Shown here: piece after piece, positions 24,620 through 32,151 of the stretch
Layout of the letters: the number at the start of each line of letters is the position of its first letter
Numbering within the stretch: the first letter of the stretch is position 1
Assembly: GCA_004143945.1 (NCBI GenBank)
Contig: SEHB01000007.1
Coordinates: 124,001-188,000 of the forward strand
Direction: 5' to 3'
DNA from: Lysobacteraceae bacterium
GTDB taxonomy: Bacteria; Pseudomonadota; Gammaproteobacteria; Xanthomonadales; Rhodanobacteraceae
Length of the DNA stretch: 64,000 bases
Notes under the pieces: model-generated
The model's input: only the letters and a program-made list of their open reading frames with translations
What the model was told of the DNA's origin: nothing
Database searches by the model: none
Position numbers and translations under genes: made by a program

Positions 24620-26219
24620 GGCGAAGCTCATCGAGGCGCGCTTCGCGACCACCCGCATCGCCGAGGCGATCGCGGACGAGCGCCCGGTCGACTGGTCGCC
24701 GGCCGAGCGTGCGCTCGGCGCCGATGCCCGCACGATCGACAACCTGCGCCTGCTCGACGACGTCGCGCGCGCGTTCCGCAGCGTCGGCGACCAGGCCGTT
24801 CGCGCCGATGCGCCGCAGCCGCTGTTCCACTGGGGACCGCTGGAAGTCTCCTCGCGCCTCGGCGAGGGGCATTCGGGCGAAGTATTCCGCGCCTGGGACC
24901 CGACCCTGCAGCGCGAGGTCGCGCTGAAACTGCGCGCGCATCGCAATCCGCTGTCGGACCCCGCCAATGCGCAACTCATGGCGGAGGCGCGCCAGCTCGC
25001 GCGCATCCGCCACCGCAACGTGCTCGCCGTCTACGGCGCGGCCGTGCACGAAGGCCGCGCGGGCATCTGGAGCGAACTGATCGAAGGCCGCACGCTCGCG
25101 CAGGTCGTCGCCGCCGACGGCCCGCTCGGCGCGGACGAGGCGCTCGGCATCGCACTCGAGGTCGCGCGTGCGCTCGGCGTCGTGCACTCGGCCGGACTCG
25201 TGCACGGCGACGTCAAGGCCGAGAACGTGATGCGCGAACGCGGCGGGCGCATCGTGCTGATGGACTTCGGTGCGAGTGGCCGGCGCGAGGATCTCGCCGC
25301 GCGCAGCGTGGTCAGCGGCACGCGACGCTATCTCTCGCCCGAGGTGCTGGCCGGCCAGCCGCCGAATGCGCAGAGCGATCTCTACGCCCTTGGCGTGCTC
25401 ATGCACTACCTGCTCGGCGGCGACTTTCCGCGCGACGACGCGGGCGCGCGCGTCGCGCTCGCGCAGCGCCGCCCGGACTTGCCGGGCGCGCTCTGCGCCT
25501 CCCTCGATCGCCTCGTTGCGGATGACGCGCAGGCGCGCCCGCGCAACGCGGCGGCGTTCGCCGACGTGCTGCTCGGCCTGCTGCCCGGCAAAGCGGCGGC
25601 GCCAGCGCGCTCGCGCTGGCTGCCGGCCGCCGCGGTGGCGTTCGCGCTCGCCGCGATCGCGATCGCCGCGATGTCGATGCGCGCGCCGGCCTGGCAGATC
25701 GATGCAGCCTTCATCGATCCCGCGAACGCGAAGTCGATCGCCGACGGCACGCCCGTGCGCATCGGCGACGCGCTCGCGCTGCGCGTCAGCGCGACGCGAG
25801 CAACTTACGTCTACGTGCTCAACGGCGATGCCGACGGCGAGCTCAACGTGCTGTTCCCGCTGGCCGGCCTCGACGTGCAGAACCCTTTGCCAGCCGACCG
25901 CGAGATGCAACTGCCCGGCAATGCCGGCGGCGCCGAGCTGAGCTGGCGGATCAGCAGCCCGACCACGAGCGAGGAGTTCGTGATGATCGCCTCGCCGAGC
26001 GCGCTGCCCGCGTTCGAACGCGTGCTCGCCGACACGCGCGAGGCCCGCATCGCGACCGACACCGCCACGCGCGGCGCGTCGCAGCTGCGCGCCGCGCCCG
26101 CGTCGAGCTACGGCCTCGAAGGCACGCACCTCGTCGAACTCATCGAACTCGCGCGCCGCGAAGCCGGCGACGCGGAGGCCTTCGAGGTGCGCACCCTGCG
26201 GCTGCCACACGCACGTTGA
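24609..26219 (+). CDS. Membrane Ser/Thr protein kinase with DUF4384-like outer domain, module 2
   Basis: 536 residues; GAGGAG sits just before the ATG, inside the end of the sigma gene. The kinase domain is at about 77-330: Gly-loop LGEGHSGEVFRAWD, Lys107 in VALKL, HGDVKAEN with Asp201, DFG at 219-221, then YLSPEVLAG. HGD replaces HRD, as in the module 1 paralogue. A single membrane helix (about 337-357, WLPAAAVAFALAAIAIAAMS) leads to a 179-residue outer domain with the DUF4384-like TYVYVLNGDADGELNVLFPL and NPLPADREMQLPG. The arrangement suits a receptor kinase reading an envelope signal and acting on the co-encoded sigma factor; that link is inferred from gene order, not shown. Confidence 0.9.
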   Translation: MATEAKLIEARFATTRIAEAIADERPVDWSPAERALGADARTIDNLRLLDDVARAFRSVGDQAVRADAPQPLFHWGPLEVSSRLGEGHSGEVFRAWDPTLQREVALKLRAHRNPLSDPANAQLMAEARQLARIRHRNVLAVYGAAVHEGRAGIWSELIEGRTLAQVVAADGPLGADEALGIALEVARALGVVHSAGLVHGDVKAENVMRERGGRIVLMDFGASGRREDLAARSVVSGTRRYLSPEVLAGQPPNAQSDLYALGVLMHYLLGGDFPRDDAGARVALAQRRPDLPGALCASLDRLVADDAQARPRNAAAFADVLLGLLPGKAAAPARSRWLPAAAVAFALAAIAIAAMSMRAPAWQIDAAFIDPANAKSIADGTPVRIGDALALRVSATRATYVYVLNGDADGELNVLFPLAGLDVQNPLPADREMQLPGNAGGAELSWRISSPTTSEEFVMIASPSALPAFERVLADTREARIATDTATRGASQLRAAPASSYGLEGTHLVELIELARREAGDAEAFEVRTLRLPHAR

Positions 26220-26267
26220 CCGGATTTCCTGCGATCGGTTGCCGCTCGCGATGAGGCCGCGTTTTTT

Positions 26268-26431
26268 CCTGCAGGAGCGTTGCAGGCGCGATCGGCGAAG
26301 CGGCGAAACCGAATGCGCGGCGAGATGGCGACGGGACGGTCGGGGCTTTGCCGCTCCTACAGTTGGCCATGAAGCCACGTCTCCCTCTGCAGGAGCGCCG
26401 CAGGCGCGATCGGCGGAGCGGCGAAACCGAA
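26268..26431. repeat. Composite intergenic repeat upstream of the CHAT gene
   Basis: The 301 bp between kinase and CHAT gene hold no gene. Two 45-base direct repeats (26269-26313 and 26387-26431) differ at three positions; both contain GCAGGCGCGATCGGCG and end GCGGCGAAACCGAA. Between them (26334-26362) is a second unit, GGGGCTTTGCCGCTCCTACA. The whole A-B-A arrangement reappears inverted downstream of the CHAT gene at 29478-29612. Confidence 0.7.
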
Positions 26432-26520
26432 CGGCCCGGGCCAGAGCCCGCCCGCGCTCGCCCGAGGCGCTAGACTGCGCCCGCGAAGGCGCGGCGGGCG
26501 TTCCGCGCGGGAGGGCAGTC

Positions 26521-29415
26521 GTGAAGCGACGCGTAGCCTGGCTGATGGGCCTGCTGCTGGTGCCGGCTGCCGCATCCGCTGTGCCACCGGAGTGCCTCGC
26601 AGGCGCGTCGCCGGCTGCGTGGGCCGAGGCGTTCGAACGCTGGTGGCTCGCGGGTCGACTGCACGAAGGCGGTGCGCGGCAGTGTCTCGACCGCCTGCGC
26701 GCAGCCGAAGGCGACTCCGCCGCGAACCGCTTGCGACAGGCGCGCAGGCACGCCGCCTCGGGCGACTTCGATGCGGCACTCGCGCTGGCCGAAACCGAGA
26801 CCCAGCGCGCCGACCTCGACGCGGTCGACCGCATCGACGCGGCCGTCACGCTTGCCGATCTCATGACCTGGCGCGACCGCCTCGACGAAGCGCGCGCGCA
26901 TGTGCGCATCGATCTCGCCGGCGCCGGGCGCTACCTGCGGCTGCGCGGGCTGCTCGTGCGCGCGCGCTTCACGGTGCTCGACCGCGACACCACGCAATGC
27001 GTCGTCGACGCAGAGGGCGCGATCGCGGAAAGCCGCACGCAGTTCGCGGGTGACCCGAACGCGCTCGGGCATGCGCTGCTCTCGCTCGGGCTGTGCCAGC
27101 GCAACGGCGGCGACCACGGCGCGGCGCTCGCGACGCTGCAGCGCGCGCTCGACGTGGAACGTGCGGGCCCCGAGCCCGCCGGCAGCACGCTGGTCGCGCA
27201 CACGCTGGTGTCGCAGGCGCAGACCTGGAAGATCGCGGGCGACTACGAGCGCGCGGCGCGCGGTTACGACGAGGCACTGGCCTGGCTGCGCGCGCATCCG
27301 GAGCCGTTCGCCGCGCAGCTGAGTTCGCTGCTGCACGGCATGGCCAACCTCGATCGCGCCTCGACCGATCCGGCCTTGCGCGAGCGTTCGCTCGCCCGCT
27401 ACGCGGAGGCGATCGAGACGGCCGGGCGCGTGTACGGCGCCGACTCGGAGCGCGTCTCGCACGTCTGGAACAACTACGGCAATGCACTCGGCCTGGTCGG
27501 TCGCTGGGACGACGCGGTCGCGGCCTACAAGCGCGCGCTCGCGATCGCCGAGCGCAACGGCGAGGAGAATTCGGCCGCGATGATGCCGGTCTCGAACATC
27601 GCGATGGTGCGCATGTGGCAGAAGCGCTATGCCGATGCCGAGGCCGGTTTCCGCCGCAGCCTGCCGTCGAGCGTGGGCCAGCCGGCCGGCGCCGAAACCA
27701 GTTCGGTGTTCTCGCGCCTCGGCCTCGCGGCCGCGCTCTGGGGCCAGAGGCGGTTTTCCGAAGCCTACGCCGAGGCGGAACGCGCCGAACGCGACCGCCA
27801 ACTCGCGCTCGCGCTTGCGCTTGCCTCGATGTCCGAAGCCTCCGCGATCCGTTACCAGGAAAAGCAGTGGCCGGGCCTCGACCTGGCGTTGGCGATCGCT
27901 GCCGCGAGCGATGATCCCGCACTGATCGCGCGTGCGTGGAGTCTGGCAATGGCCGCACGCGGGCAGGTGTCGGCGGGTATCGCGGCGCGCCTCGCGCAGG
28001 CACGCGCCGCACGCACGCCGGGCATCCGGGCACGCTACGAGGCCTGGCGTGAACATGGGGAGCGGCTGGCCGCACTGCGGCTCGATGCTGCGGCGACGCC
28101 GGGGGCGTTACGCGCGGCGGAGGACGCCTTCGACGGCGCGGCCCAGGCGCTTGCGGTCGTGCTGCCCGGCGCCGAGGTCGCGCGCGACGCGATCGACCCG
28201 GCCGAGCTTTTCGCGGCGCTGCAGCCGCTCCAGGCGAGCCTCGCCGCGTTCATTTCGACCGGCACGCTCGCACCCCACGAATACCAGCAGGGCATGCTCG
28301 ATACGCGCCCACGCGAGGTGTATGCGTTCATCGCAACGCCCGGCCGGCCCCTGCGCCTCGTGCGTATCGCCGACGAACAGGTCGTCGGTGCGGCGGTGCA
28401 GACCTGGCGCGACGCCGCGGGCGATGCGACGACGCCATCGGCGGCGGTGCGGCGCGCCGGCGAGCGCGTGCGCCGCATCGTGTTCGATCCACTCGGGATC
28501 GCGCCCGACGCGCGCCTGCTGCTCGTGCCCTACGGCGACCTGCACCAGCTCAATTTCGCGGCCTTGCCCGATGGCGAGGGTTATCTCGTCGATCGCGGGC
28601 TGCGCGCGCACGCATTGAACCACGAGCGCGAATTGCTGCAGCCGGCGCATTCTTCGGGCGAGCCGTTGCGCGTGCTGGCGGTCAGCGATCCGCGCTACGG
28701 CGATGCGATCGAGGGCGGCGCGGCGCGCGCGGATCCCTGCGGCGCATCCGGCTGGCGTGCGCTGCCCGGCACGCGCAAGGAAGTCGATGCGATCGAGCGA
28801 CTGCTGCCCGCATCGGTGCGCCTCACCGACCTGCGTGGCGCGGAGGCGATGAAGGCGCGCGTGGTCTCGGCTCTGCCCGGGCAGGACATCGTGCACATCG
28901 CCGCGCATGGCCTGCGCCGTGACGTCGACTGCACGCCGGCTGCGCTCGCGCAGCGCGGCGCCGGCCTCGCGCCTGCGGATGCGCCGACGGCATCGGGCCA
29001 GGGCGGGCTCGGCGTGCTCGTGCTCGCCGTCAGTGGACCGCAAGGCGCCGCACAGGCGTTCCTCGGCGAGCAGGACATCCTGCAGCTTTCGCTCGAAGGG
29101 ACAGCATGGGTCGTTCTGTCGGCCTGCGACAGCGGGCTCGGCGACAGCCGCGCGTACGAAGGCGCATTCGGGTTGCGCCGCGCGTTCCGCCTCGCCGGCG
29201 CTCGCAGCGTGATCATGAGCCTGTGGCGCGTGGACGACGCGGCGACGGCGGACTGGATGGCTGCGCTCTACGCCGCGCGCCTGCGCGATCGCGCGAGCAC
29301 GATCGACGCGATCGCCGCCGCGCAGCGTGCGACGCTCGCCGCCCGCCGCGCGGCCGGCCGCGACACGCATCCGTACTGGTGGGCCGGGTTCGTCGCGGCG
29401 GGCGACTGGCGCTGA
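26521..29415 (+). CDS. Exported TPR-CHAT domain protease-like protein, module 2
   Basis: 964 residues from a GTG at 26521 with GGGAGGG just upstream. It opens with a signal peptide (AWLMGLLLVPAAASA, cleavage near 20), so export to the periplasm is expected. Residues 25-500 are TPR repeats (for example ALGHALLSLGLCQRNGGDHG and WNNYGNALGLVGRWDDAVAA). The C-terminal 380 residues are a CHAT domain: LLVPYGDLHQLNFAALP, the His motif DIVHIAAHGLR and the Cys motif WVVLSACDSGLGDSRAYEG, ending PYWWAGFVAAGDWR. CHAT domains are caspase/separase-like cysteine peptidases, often activated through attached repeats. The His-Cys pair is intact, so activity is likely. Last gene of the sigma-kinase-CHAT set and intact paralogue of the broken gene at 6888-9702. 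Confidence 0.88.
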   Translation: MKRRVAWLMGLLLVPAAASAVPPECLAGASPAAWAEAFERWWLAGRLHEGGARQCLDRLRAAEGDSAANRLRQARRHAASGDFDAALALAETETQRADLDAVDRIDAAVTLADLMTWRDRLDEARAHVRIDLAGAGRYLRLRGLLVRARFTVLDRDTTQCVVDAEGAIAESRTQFAGDPNALGHALLSLGLCQRNGGDHGAALATLQRALDVERAGPEPAGSTLVAHTLVSQAQTWKIAGDYERAARGYDEALAWLRAHPEPFAAQLSSLLHGMANLDRASTDPALRERSLARYAEAIETAGRVYGADSERVSHVWNNYGNALGLVGRWDDAVAAYKRALAIAERNGEENSAAMMPVSNIAMVRMWQKRYADAEAGFRRSLPSSVGQPAGAETSSVFSRLGLAAALWGQRRFSEAYAEAERAERDRQLALALALASMSEASAIRYQEKQWPGLDLALAIAAASDDPALIARAWSLAMAARGQVSAGIAARLAQARAARTPGIRARYEAWREHGERLAALRLDAAATPGALRAAEDAFDGAAQALAVVLPGAEVARDAIDPAELFAALQPLQASLAAFISTGTLAPHEYQQGMLDTRPREVYAFIATPGRPLRLVRIADEQVVGAAVQTWRDAAGDATTPSAAVRRAGERVRRIVFDPLGIAPDARLLLVPYGDLHQLNFAALPDGEGYLVDRGLRAHALNHERELLQPAHSSGEPLRVLAVSDPRYGDAIEGGAARADPCGASGWRALPGTRKEVDAIERLLPASVRLTDLRGAEAMKARVVSALPGQDIVHIAAHGLRRDVDCTPAALAQRGAGLAPADAPTASGQGGLGVLVLAVSGPQGAAQAFLGEQDILQLSLEGTAWVVLSACDSGLGDSRAYEGAFGLRRAFRLAGARSVIMSLWRVDDAATADWMAALYAARLRDRASTIDAIAAAQRATLAARRAAGRDTHPYWWAGFVAAGDWR

Positions 29416-29477
29416 TCCCGCATTCGACCGCGAGCGGCACGATCGCGAGCGTCCCTTCGCCACTTGGCCGCGTCGTA

Positions 29478-29612
29478 GGGTTTCGCGAATTCGCCAATCG
29501 CGCCTGCCGAAGCCCCTGTGGGAGCGGCGAAGCCGCGACCGTCCCGCCGCAACGTGGACGCGTCATCGCGCGGTTTCGCGCCTTCGTCGACCGCGCCTGC
29601 GGCGCTGCTACG
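29478..29612. repeat. Inverted copy of the composite repeat downstream of the CHAT gene
   Basis: The 358 bp from 29416 to 29773 hold no gene. Read on the minus strand, this block repeats the A-B-A order of 26268-26431. The A units are at 29478-29516 (containing CAATCGCGCCTGC) and 29568-29612 (containing CGACCGCGCCTGC). The B unit GTGGGAGCGGCGAAGCCGCG is at about 29518-29537. Similarity is lower than between the two upstream A units. Confidence 0.6.
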
Positions 29613-29773
29613 GGGGGTGGTCGCCGCATTCGGCAAGCATTTCGTCACCGTGCCACGATGGCCGCGCGTGTGCGTGAGGAGTCGCGACGCGGGCTTGCTG
29701 CATGCCCGGCGCGAGTGGCCGGATTGCCGCAATCGGTCGCGCGTGGCACTGTGCCGGCGCGGCGGAGGGAAAC

Positions 29774-30325
29774 GTGGCGGAAATCACCGAACTGATCGGC
29801 CAGGCGCGCGGCGGCGACGCGCAGGCATCCGAGCGCCTGTTCGCGGTGCTCTATGACGAATTGCGCCGGCTCGCGGCTGGGCAACTGCGCGGTGAGGACG
29901 CGATGCGCGCGACCTCGCTCGTGCACGAGGCCTATCTCAAGCTCGCACACCACGGCGCGCTCGAGGTCAACGATCGCGGGCATTACTTCGCGGTCGCTGC
30001 GCGCGTGATGCGCCAGATCGTGATCGACCACGTGCGCGCGCGATCCGCGCAGCGCCGCGGCGGCGGCCAGCCGATCGCGTCGCTCGACACCACCGCGATG
30101 CAGGCGGCTGCGGCCGAGCGCGACGACGAGGTGCTCGCGCTCGACGCGGCGCTCGTGCGCCTTGCGCAGATCGACGCGCCGCTCGCCGCGCTGGTCGAGA
30201 TGCGCTTCTATGCGGGACTCGAGCTCAGCGAGATCGCTGGCGTGCAGGACCGTTCGGAACGCTCGCTCAAGCGCGACTGGCGCCGGGCGCGCGCGTTCCT
30301 GCAGCGCGAGATGACCGCGGCCTGA
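29774..30325 (+). CDS. ECF-like sigma-70 factor, unpaired
   Basis: 183 residues from a GTG at 29774 with GGAGGG nearby. Motifs of the ECF group usually paired with TPR kinases: ITELIGQARGGDAQASERLF, LYDELRRLAAGQLRGE, ATSLVHEAYLKL, GHYFAVAARVMRQIVIDHVR and, in region 4, LAALVEMRFYAGLELSEIAG. It is more like the factor at 55672-56250 than the two module sigma factors. No kinase is adjacent: upstream is the CHAT gene and downstream a tagged beta-helix protein. The TPR kinase at 40241 has no sigma neighbour and could be its partner (inference). Confidence 0.85.
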   Translation: MAEITELIGQARGGDAQASERLFAVLYDELRRLAAGQLRGEDAMRATSLVHEAYLKLAHHGALEVNDRGHYFAVAARVMRQIVIDHVRARSAQRRGGGQPIASLDTTAMQAAAAERDDEVLALDAALVRLAQIDAPLAALVEMRFYAGLELSEIAGVQDRSERSLKRDWRRARAFLQREMTAA

Positions 30326-30341
30326 CGGAATTCGCAGCCTT

Positions 30342-30370
30342 GCAGGCCGCAAGCGCGCAGCGCGGCCTGC
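30342..30370 (+). terminator. Hairpin after the unpaired sigma gene
   Basis: GCAGGCCGC (30342-30350) and GCGGCCTGC (30362-30370) form a perfect 9-bp stem with an 11-base loop, 17 bases past the stop codon. No T-run follows. Confidence 0.5.
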
Positions 30371-30485
30371 CCCGGTCCACCCGGGTGGCCAGCGACCTGC
30401 CACCCGTCAGCCCGCACCGCGCCGGCGTGGCCCCTGCGTGCGCGTCCCTGCGTGGATACTCCCATTCCATCCCGGTCGTCGATTC

Positions 30486-32033
30486 ATGATGCGATTCTTC
30501 CTGCTCGTTCCGTTCGCGCTTGCGCTCGCCGCGCCGGCGACGGCCGATGTGTTCGACGTGACGCGCGCGGACGATCCCGTGCCGGACGGCTGCCTCGCCG
30601 CCGATTGCTCGCTGCGCGAAGCGCTCGAGGCCGCGCAGGCGACGCCCGGGCCGGACACGATCCTGCTCGGCGCGGGCCAGTACTTCGTCACGCGCGGCGA
30701 CCTCGCGGTGTTCGGCAACGTGACGATCGAAGGCGCCGGGCGCGACGCCACCGATCTCGTCGCAAGCGGGTCCCCCGCGGCGATGCGCGTGGCGGCGCAA
30801 TCGCGCTTCGTGTTGCGCGATCTCGCCTGGGCCGCGATCGGTGGCACCGCGGTCGCCGGCGATGCCGACCAGGCTTCGATCACGCTCGAACGCGTCGACG
30901 TACCCGTCGGCGAAGTCGTCATCGGCACGGGGTCGGGCGGGGAAGGCGACCTGCAGGTCCGGCACGCGGAGATCGGCCAGGTCGTGGGTTGCCTGGTGGC
31001 AGACGGCGTGTGCGAAGTGTCCGACAGCCGCACCGGCTTCATCGCGGCGATGGGCGAGCGCGTCGCGCTGCACGTGTCGCGCTGCGAGACCACCCGCAGC
31101 GAAGCGGGCGTGATCGCCTACGGCGGCGGCACGGTGCTGGTCGAGGACAGCACGATCCGCGGCGCGGCGCGGCCGCTCGAGGTGCTGCAGTTCGGCGTTC
31201 CCGAAGCGACCGACGTCATCGTCCGCCGCACGCGCTTCATCGGCAACACCGGCCCCTTGCGCGTGCAGCGCGCGGCCACGGTGCGCATGGACGACGTCGA
31301 GTTCCGTGACAACGTGGTCGCCGGCGACAGCCTCGCCGAGGGCGATCCGGCCGTGCTGCTCGCCGATGCCGGCGCAGCATGGCGCATCAATCGCGCGCTG
31401 TTCGTCGGCAACCGCGGCGGGTCGGGCCTCGATGGCGCGGTCGTGCGCGTGCTCGGCGGCGCGAACGTCGTGATGAACCAGGTCACCTTCGACGACAACA
31501 CCTTCCATCCCGATGCCGGTTCCGGATTCGGCCACTCGATCGGCGTGTACGCGAACAGCGCGGAGGCGACGGTCTTCTGGCTGTTCCACGCGACGTTGCG
31601 CGCGGCGCCTTCGCTGCCCGCCGGGACGCAGGGATCGGTGCTCACGGTGCGTGGAGGCACCGCGAACGTGCGCGTGTTCAACAGCCTGGTCCATGGCAGT
31701 TGTGCGTTCGGCGGCGGCGGCGTGCTGTTCCAGGCCGAAGGCAACATCGAATCGCCCGGCGATACCTGCGGCCTCGACGGCAGCAACGAAGTCGACGTTG
31801 CCCCGATCCAGTTGCACCTGGGTGCGCTCGGCGACCATGGCGGCTTCACGCACACCTACCTGCCGGCGCTCGGCAGTGCGATGATCGACCAAGCGAAGGC
31901 GACCTGGTGCCTGTTCGCGGCGCTCGACCAGCGTCGCCATCTGCGCCCCGTCGATGGCGAATCCTGCGACATCGGCGCGGTCGAAGCCGGCGCGCCGAGC
32001 GACTCGCTTTTCGCAGACGGTTTCGACGTTTGA
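30486..32033 (+). CDS. Secreted beta-helix protein with FADGFD tail
   Basis: 515 residues. Signal peptide 1-20 (MMRFFLLVPFALALAAPATA). The mature start has the CSLREALEAA motif typical of polymorphic/CSLREA-type beta-helix surface proteins, followed by helix turns such as GNVTIEGAGRDATDLVASG and VLVEDSTIRGAARPLEV. A late segment (GGFTHTYLPALGSAMIDQAK, then CDIGAVEAG) is typical of choice-of-anchor-Q proteins. It ends SDSLFADGFDV. No GTTCG-N15-GGCTTC motif is upstream, so it may be controlled differently, possibly by the sigma gene just before it. No catalytic motif recognised. Confidence 0.82.
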   Translation: MMRFFLLVPFALALAAPATADVFDVTRADDPVPDGCLAADCSLREALEAAQATPGPDTILLGAGQYFVTRGDLAVFGNVTIEGAGRDATDLVASGSPAAMRVAAQSRFVLRDLAWAAIGGTAVAGDADQASITLERVDVPVGEVVIGTGSGGEGDLQVRHAEIGQVVGCLVADGVCEVSDSRTGFIAAMGERVALHVSRCETTRSEAGVIAYGGGTVLVEDSTIRGAARPLEVLQFGVPEATDVIVRRTRFIGNTGPLRVQRAATVRMDDVEFRDNVVAGDSLAEGDPAVLLADAGAAWRINRALFVGNRGGSGLDGAVVRVLGGANVVMNQVTFDDNTFHPDAGSGFGHSIGVYANSAEATVFWLFHATLRAAPSLPAGTQGSVLTVRGGTANVRVFNSLVHGSCAFGGGGVLFQAEGNIESPGDTCGLDGSNEVDVAPIQLHLGALGDHGGFTHTYLPALGSAMIDQAKATWCLFAALDQRRHLRPVDGESCDIGAVEAGAPSDSLFADGFDV

Positions 32034-32151
32034 GCTGAATGCGCGCCGTATCGGGTAGCTGAAGCCGCGACGCGCTCACTCACCTCAGGTTCAATCCACG
32101 CGCCGGATCGTGGTCGGCGGCGCGACCGCGCCGTCGAAGCGAGAACGTTCC

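Noticed and set aside
26268-26431. The direct repeats as a CRISPR array
   Set aside because: Only two repeat units, about 73 bases of non-unique spacer and no cas genes; the spacer itself is another dispersed repeat unit.
26268-29612. CHAT gene plus flanking repeats as an insertion sequence
   Set aside because: The flanked gene is not a transposase, no target-site duplication was seen, and a related unit occurs alone at 49124. A REP-like repeat cluster is the simpler reading.
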